A stretch of 10,690 nucleotides of DNA from Entophlyctis helioformis. Lineage: Eukaryota > Chytridiomycota > Chytridiomycetes > Chytridiales > Chytriomycetaceae. The DNA lies in NCBI GenBank assembly GCA_025526915.1, contig JAHLKH010000469.1:1-10690 (forward strand), written 5' to 3'. Positions 6,200-10,690 of this stretch are shown in pieces. Within the stretch, counting starts at the first letter, position 1. Every line of letters starts with the position of its first letter. Below the pieces are notes generated by a model. The model saw only the letters and a list, made by a program, of their open reading frames with translations, was not told the DNA's origin and did not search any database. A program made the position numbers and the translations under genes.

Positions 6200-9100
6200 C
6201 TAAGAGGATGCAGGGGCGTTGCACACACGAGAGGCAGAAGTGCGGGCAACGATGGACGCATAGGACACAGGACGGGGAACCGTGCGCTCAGAGCGGCGAG
6301 GTGGGGCGGGATGGTTGAGAGGGGGGAGAAACGAGAGAGAGAAGGAAGGAGGAGAAGAGGGAGGAGGGAGAGGAGGGAAAGATGGAGAGAGAGAGGGAGA
6401 TGCGGGTGCAGCAGGTGCGATCGGCTCGTCAGCCGGAGCAGGTGCCGCGGGCGTGGCTGCCGCTGGAGCAGGGGCCACTGGTGCAGGAGCAGGCGCCGTG
6501 CGCTTGCGGCGAGAGGGCTTGGATGCCTTGGGCTGCGTGGGAGCAGGCGCCGCGGCGGGAGCAGGAGCAGCCGGTGCAGGAGCAGCCGGAGCAGGAGCCG
6601 CGCGCGTGGGCTGAACCGGTTTGGACGCCTTGCCCTTAGGCGCTTTGGTCGGTCGAGCGTGGAACGCCTCGACGAGGTCCTGGGCCTTGCGCATGTCGGC
6701 GGCTGGGACCCATGTGTTGTCGTCGGCTGGATAACCGACCCACTTGACCAGATACTCGATCTTGCCGCGATAAGTGCGCGAGTCAACGATCCGCTCGACC
6801 TCGTAGTTGTCCGACGTGCCGTCGTCGGCGTGGTACTCGGGGTCCGGCCGGGAGGGCACATCCTTGCGGCCGGTGGGCGCAGACAGAGGGTCGACATACG
6901 GGCAGATCCGGTCGGCATGGAACACGTTGTGGACGCGGTGCAGCGAGGCAGGCAGCGCGAGCGTGTAGTTGAGGCCAGATTCACCAGAGTCCAGGCTGGT
7001 GATGGCAAAGGGGCCGAGCCACTTGGCGGCCGTGAGCGGCGGGCGGTGCGAGTCCGCCGGCCAGGAGATGCCCTCAGCATTGAGGAGCACCATGTCGCCG
7101 ACCTTGTACGCAGGGTGACGGCGGCGACGCTTGTTTGCCTGAACGGCCATGGCTGCCTGGGCTTTGCGCCGATTCAGAATGGCCGAGTCGCGAGCAGCAG
7201 CCATGTCCAGCAGCAGGTCGCGGGCCGCGGCAGATGGTGCCAGGGCTGGCTCAGACGGGAAGGACCGCGGGTGGCGGCCAAACGCCAGGAAGAAAGGTGC
7301 AAAGCCAGACGAAGCCGACGGCGCGCAGTTGAGGCCAAAGCAGGTGGGACCGAGCAGCAGCGGCCAGTCAGAGCCGTGGTAATCGGCCGCCTTGGCGAGC
7401 GCATCCTTGATGGTGCGGATGCTGCGTTCGGCCAAGCCGTCAGTCTGCTGGTGGCGAGCCGTGCTGAGGTTCTGCTTGATCCGGGCAGCGGTGCAGAGGC
7501 TCGACCAGAAAGCCGACAACCAGCGGGCGTCGCGGTCCGAGACGATGTCGACAGGGAAGCCCTTGCCCGAGCAGACCCAGCGAGTCAGGAAGAGCTCGGC
7601 CAGCTCCTGGGCCGACGACGAGCGGCGGCACGGGAACGCGTCGCAGAGACCGGACAGGCGATCGACCACAACCAGAGCAGCATCAAACGCATCGTCTTGT
7701 CCGCCCGCGGGCAGGAACATGACGTCCATGGCGACGCTCGAGAAGCAGTCGTCCGGGATCGCGAGTGGATGCAGCAGGCCGTCAGGCCGGTGGTTGGGCG
7801 TGCGGTGGCGCTGGCACACGTCGCATGAGGCGACATAGGCAGCAATGTCCTCAGACATTCTGGGCCAGAAGTACCGGTTCGACAAGCGGCTGGTGGTCCG
7901 CTGACGTCCCTGGTGCGCACCGAAGGGAGAGTCGTGGTAGTGGGCGAGCAGATCCGCGCGCAGAGACTGCGGCACATACAAGCGGTTGCCCTTGTACCAC
8001 CACGCACCATCCAAGCACTCCATGTGCACTACGACCTTGCGGTCGGCCGGCGTGGCTGACGACGGGTCAGCCTTCCAGCCAGGCAGTCTGGAGGCGAATG
8101 GGTCGGCCGGCAACGCCGCACGCACGTCTTTCGCCCAGTCAGAGTCAGTGCGCAGATTGGCAGCACGGATCGGGACGGGCGAGCGACAGTTTGTGCAGAG
8201 AGGGGCCTTTGAGGGATCGCGGGACAGCAGATCGGCCAGCGAGTTGAGCTCGCCAGGCACGTACTCGATGGATGTATCAAACTCCTGCAGAGACAGGACC
8301 CATCGAGCCTGCCGATCCGACAGGTGGGGCTGCGTGGCCAACCAGACCAGCGCCTTGTGGTCAGTGTGCGTGACAGAGCGCACACTGGACAGCAGATGAC
8401 GGAAACGCGAGAAGAACTCCACGATGGCGAGCAACTCGCGTTCGTGGGTTGGATAGTTCATCTCGGCTGGGCTAAGCTTACGTGACCAGCAGGCCACCAG
8501 CTTCTCGCCATCTGGGTGGATCTGCGACAGGTAGCCGGCAATGACGTAGTTGCTGGCATCAGTGTAGACATGCGTTTCCAGAGCCGGGTCAAAGAACCGC
8601 AGCTCGGTCGCTTTCAGCACTGCCTGTCGCAGGTCTTCCACAGCCTGCTTTTGAGCAGGGCCCCACTCCCACTTGGCATTCTTGGCTAGTAGCTTGTAAA
8701 GTGGCAGACACATGGTGGCGTACGCCTTTGCAGGGTTCGGCCCACCAATGAATGACTTTAACCACACAAGCTTGCCAAGCCAAGTTGCCAGAGTGGTTGT
8801 GTTTGAGATGTGTGGCGCTGCTGCCATGTCCTGCAAGTGCTTTGGCGCAATGGAATAACCAGTGGGCGAAAGCACGTGACCGCAGAACTCAATGTCCTGC
8901 TGCAGGATCATGCACTTGGACGGCTTAATGTACAATTGAGCCTCCAGTAGCAGCTTGAGAACAGTGCGTAGGTGTTTGATATGCTCCTTGTACGTCGCGC
9001 TGTAGATGTAGATGTCATCCATGTACACCGAGACGCACGTGCCCAGCAGCTCATTGAGCGTCGACTGGATGGCCTGTGTAAACACAGCCGGAGCATTGGT

Positions 9101-10114
9101 CAGCCCAAAAGGCATGACCGTGAACTCAAAGTGACCAAACTGGGTGGAGAACGCAGTTTTCCACTGGTCCTCCGCCTTAACACGAATGTTAAGGAAGCCC
9201 TCGCGGATGTCAAGCATCGAGCGGAAGGGTTTGTTTGCCAAGTTATCACGGAGGGTCTCAATCTCCGGGATCGCACTGTGGAACTTCACCGAGATGTTGT
9301 TCAAGCCGCGGTAGTCGATGACCAACCGCAGCGAACCATCCTTTTTGCGGACAAAGAGCGTGCCGGCGCCCAAAGGCGATGACGAGCGGCGGATGTAACC
9401 TTTGGTGTACCACTCGTCTAGCTGCTTCTTGAGCGCTATGGATGCATCCTGGTTCAGTCTCTTGAGGCCACGACGCGGCGGCAGCTGCGCATCCTTAATG
9501 AAAGGGATCGCAATCTCGAACTCCGAGTCGTGCGCACGGCCTTGCGGCGGGCAGCAGACCTCGTAGTACTCGATGAATGCCTTCTGCGTCTCCTCGTCCG
9601 GGCAGACTGGAAGGTAGGGGTACTTCTCCTTCAGCTCGTCCGGGGTGAGGCCGTTTGCAGCCGCGACGCGAAGGCGCGCATCAGCAGCTGCCTCACGGTC
9701 CTCAGGCAGGTCATCCACATAGACCAGCTCCGCATACTCGTCAGGATGGGCGAGGATGTCCGACATGGTAACCACGATGTCAGGGTGCGGCCGGTTGTGG
9801 GGTGCAGCAGACGGCGGAGCGTCTTCGTGCTGCCAGATGTGGTGCACATCGGGGCGCGACTCGGTTGAGAAGCGGAAAACGCCGCGACGGAAGTTGAATG
9901 ACGCCTTCGCGGTGGTGCGCAGCCACGGCATGCCCAGGATGACATCATCCACACCGTCATAGACAAGGAACCGCACTCTGCCAACAGCATCTGTTCTGTC
10001 AGCGAGCGTGAGGTAGACCTCTGAATCTAGCCTCTGCAAGTTGCCGTTGGCAAACTCGAGAGTCACCGGCCTGCCGGGTGAACGGCCGGGCAGCGGCGAG
10101 CAGGCCGTTGGCAT
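6200..10114 (-). CDS. pol: Pol polyprotein: protease C-term, RT, RNase H, integrase, chromodomain
   Basis: This 1304-residue frame (first ATG 10114) carries nearly the whole Pol of a chromovirus. Residues ~16-85 are the protease C-terminal half (VILGMPWL at 58-65). RT spans ~200-415 with KKDGSLRLVIDYRGLN and YMDD at 364-367. RNase H spans ~510-635 (YTDAS, Asp519; Glu558; TDHKAL, Asp585; Asp628). The integrase zinc site is His727, His734, Cys764, Cys767, and its core Asp797, Asp860, Glu896 has 35 residues between the last two, the classic DX35E. KWLGPF lies at 1031-1036. The chromodomain at ~1104-1155 (YEVERIVDSRTYRGKIEYLV) usually directs integration to modified histones. A Pro/Ala- then Pro/Ser-rich tail of ~130 residues ends the protein. 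All catalytic residues are present. The protease N-terminus lies in another frame upstream, so the ATG is not the natural Pol start. Confidence 0.95.
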   Translation of the reverse strand: MPTACSPLPGRSPGRPVTLEFANGNLQRLDSEVYLTLADRTDAVGRVRFLVYDGVDDVILGMPWLRTTAKASFNFRRGVFRFSTESRPDVHHIWQHEDAPPSAAPHNRPHPDIVVTMSDILAHPDEYAELVYVDDLPEDREAAADARLRVAAANGLTPDELKEKYPYLPVCPDEETQKAFIEYYEVCCPPQGRAHDSEFEIAIPFIKDAQLPPRRGLKRLNQDASIALKKQLDEWYTKGYIRRSSSPLGAGTLFVRKKDGSLRLVIDYRGLNNISVKFHSAIPEIETLRDNLANKPFRSMLDIREGFLNIRVKAEDQWKTAFSTQFGHFEFTVMPFGLTNAPAVFTQAIQSTLNELLGTCVSVYMDDIYIYSATYKEHIKHLRTVLKLLLEAQLYIKPSKCMILQQDIEFCGHVLSPTGYSIAPKHLQDMAAAPHISNTTTLATWLGKLVWLKSFIGGPNPAKAYATMCLPLYKLLAKNAKWEWGPAQKQAVEDLRQAVLKATELRFFDPALETHVYTDASNYVIAGYLSQIHPDGEKLVACWSRKLSPAEMNYPTHERELLAIVEFFSRFRHLLSSVRSVTHTDHKALVWLATQPHLSDRQARWVLSLQEFDTSIEYVPGELNSLADLLSRDPSKAPLCTNCRSPVPIRAANLRTDSDWAKDVRAALPADPFASRLPGWKADPSSATPADRKVVVHMECLDGAWWYKGNRLYVPQSLRADLLAHYHDSPFGAHQGRQRTTSRLSNRYFWPRMSEDIAAYVASCDVCQRHRTPNHRPDGLLHPLAIPDDCFSSVAMDVMFLPAGGQDDAFDAALVVVDRLSGLCDAFPCRRSSSAQELAELFLTRWVCSGKGFPVDIVSDRDARWLSAFWSSLCTAARIKQNLSTARHQQTDGLAERSIRTIKDALAKAADYHGSDWPLLLGPTCFGLNCAPSASSGFAPFFLAFGRHPRSFPSEPALAPSAAARDLLLDMAAARDSAILNRRKAQAAMAVQANKRRRRHPAYKVGDMVLLNAEGISWPADSHRPPLTAAKWLGPFAITSLDSGESGLNYTLALPASLHRVHNVFHADRICPYVDPLSAPTGRKDVPSRPDPEYHADDGTSDNYEVERIVDSRTYRGKIEYLVKWVGYPADDNTWVPAADMRKAQDLVEAFHARPTKAPKGKASKPVQPTRAAPAPAAPAPAAPAPAAAPAPTQPKASKPSRRKRTAPAPAPVAPAPAAATPAAPAPADEPIAPAAPASPSLSPSFPPLPPPSSPPSFSLSFLPPLNHPAPPRRSERTVPRPVSYASIVARTSASRVCNAPASS
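6310..6402 (-). repeat. CT-rich tract encoding the Pol tail (GA-rich on + strand)
   Basis: The plus strand is almost pure GA here (GAGAGAGAAGGAAGGAGGAG and similar), so the minus strand is a pyrimidine tract. Within Pol it encodes the Ser/Pro/Phe/Leu-rich segment before residue ~1270. The tract corresponds in position to the CT-rich tract 4925-5020 of the short element. It looks like a slippage-prone microsatellite that has been kept in frame. Confidence 0.75.
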
Positions 10115-10690
10115 CCAACCAACGGCGAGCCACTAGATTCGCGCTGCTGCCAGTGTCCACCAGGACGCTGGCGCTGCGATTGTCTAAGAAGACAGGGAAG
10201 GTGCACCGGTTCTCTGTGATGGGCTTCACAGGAGCCAGGTGCCCCTCCTTCAGTCGCGACGGCGGCAACACAGGACAAACAGGGTGATCAGGGGCCACAG
10301 AGGGCAACCTTTTATTCGCATCAGCCACAACTGGGCTACTCTTCTTCATCTGCGTCGCTGTACTGGGTCCCGTCGTCTGAGAACGACGAGACGGTTTCGA
10401 GCGACCGCGAGCCGGAGCCATTGCTGGTGCGCCGTCGTCACGGGCAGGGACCGATGGAGGTTCGGTGTCAGCATTGGGCTTACGCGCGGCTGCAGGCTTA
10501 GCCGCCGAAGCGTGCTTAGCCGCAGGAGCAGGAGGAGCCAGAGGGGGCGAGCGAACGTACCCGGGTGCCCTTGGCCTTTGCCGCGATGCGCCCGACCTTA
10601 GAGTGGGGCGGGCGCTGGCTAGGCGATCGGCTGGCATGGTCGGCTGTCGCAGCGGGCGAGGCGGCCTTACGCGTTTCAGATGCGCTGTTG
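9999..10690 (-). CDS. Gag C-terminus/protease N-terminus of chromovirus, partial
   Basis: The frame is open from the window edge (10690) to a stop at 9999-10001; the Met at 10637 is internal, not a supported start. The first ~140 residues after that Met are Ala/Pro/Arg/Lys-rich, as in Gag-protease linkers. The retropepsin motif follows: SASVLVDTGSSANLVARRWL, with catalytic Asp at 10155-10157. The matching protease C-terminal half (PVTLEFANG...VILGMPWL) is one base further in the +1 frame, the frame of Pol. The switch must occur between 10132, where the Pol frame has a stop just upstream, and 10001; by homology it is near 10065-10085. A shift inside the protease core suggests a mutation rather than a programmed gag-pol signal. 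No zinc knuckle is seen in the visible part. Confidence 0.8.
   Translation of the reverse strand, partial: TAHLKRVRPPRPLRQPTMPADRLASARPTLRSGASRQRPRAPGYVRSPPLAPPAPAAKHASAAKPAAARKPNADTEPPSVPARDDGAPAMAPARGRSKPSRRSQTTGPSTATQMKKSSPVVADANKRLPSVAPDHPVCPVLPPSRLKEGHLAPVKPITENRCTFPVFLDNRSASVLVDTGSSANLVARRWLDANGLLAAARPFTRQAGDSRVCQRQLAEARFRGLPHAR

Larger units (their letters stand above)
5963..10690 (-). mobile_element. Ty3/gypsy chromovirus, family 2 (3' part, runs off window)
   Basis: Read on the minus strand: Gag/protease frame from the right edge, Pol with protease, RT, RNase H, integrase and chromodomain, stop, 53-bp conserved segment, polypurine tract and 3' LTR ending at 5963. The integrase-last order and the chromodomain define the chromovirus branch of Ty3/gypsy. 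Pol is open over 3.9 kb, far better preserved than family 1, so insertion is comparatively recent. The 5' LTR and most of gag lie beyond 10690. The target duplication should be the five bases left of the LTR, TGGTG (5958-5962). Confidence 0.95.

Noticed and set aside
6185..7828. 547-codon open frame on the plus strand, antisense to Pol; its start is also present antisense to the Pol stub of the short element (4774-5130).
   Set aside because: It lies wholly opposite a Pol with all catalytic motifs. GC-rich third positions commonly open the complementary strand. Its Arg/Gly-rich product shows no domain, and the shared start follows from the identical 53-bp segment.
10001..10132. Overlap of the two minus-strand frames considered as a normal gag-pol +1 frameshift site.
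   Set aside because: The catalytic DTGSS lies before the shift and the rest of the protease after it, so a normal gag-pol border is unlikely. Kept only as a finding to check.

Overview
This window is a nest of LTR retrotransposons in GC-rich, probably fungal, DNA. All coding capacity seen is Ty3/gypsy gag-pol, apart from one short island of a probable host ankyrin-type gene. No rRNA, tRNA, CRISPR array or bacterial-type operon was seen. A chromodomain-bearing Ty3/gypsy polyprotein, TGTA...TACA LTRs and a divergent ankyrin protein fit a fungus, possibly an early-diverging lineage such as a chytrid. That placement is inference only.

Layout from left to right: (1) 1-183 holds two imperfect copies of a ~50-bp repeat. 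(2) 184-3443 (+) is the left part of a decayed Ty3/gypsy element, family 1: probable 5' LTR with TATA box, gag broken by two frameshifts and a stop, aspartic protease, and reverse transcriptase cut off just after its YVDD box. (3) 3444-5436 (+) is a 2-kb element of a second family. Two LTRs (343 and 268 bp) flank an interior without pol, except for the last ~30 codons of pol, a conserved 53-bp segment and a polypurine tract. It looks non-autonomous, or is an internally rearranged derivative. (4) 5437-5962 is an open reading frame resembling an ankyrin-repeat protein, cut at both ends by LTRs. (5) 5963-10690 (-) is the 3' part of an autonomous chromovirus of the same second family: 184-bp 3' LTR, polypurine tract and a long Pol ORF with protease C-terminus, RT (YMDD), RNase H, integrase (DX35E), GPF motif, chromodomain and a Pro/Ala-rich tail. 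The upstream Gag/protease frame runs off the right edge.

How the parts relate: the non-autonomous element (3) shares LTR, polypurine tract and Pol tail with the chromovirus (5), so the enzymes of (5) could in principle have mobilised (3). The two lie tail to tail around the ankyrin fragment. The flanks of (3) do not match: family-1 RT lies on the left and the ankyrin gene on the right. It is therefore not a simple insertion but a recombinant (or an assembly join).

The most interesting signals are these. In both families the first 7-8 bases after the 5' LTR are the exact reverse complement of a stretch inside the LTR, which suggests Tf1-like self-primed reverse transcription. The three second-family LTRs differ in length exactly by whole units of a 75-bp repeat (3/2/1 copies) and a 9-bp CACGTG-bearing repeat (4/4/3 copies).
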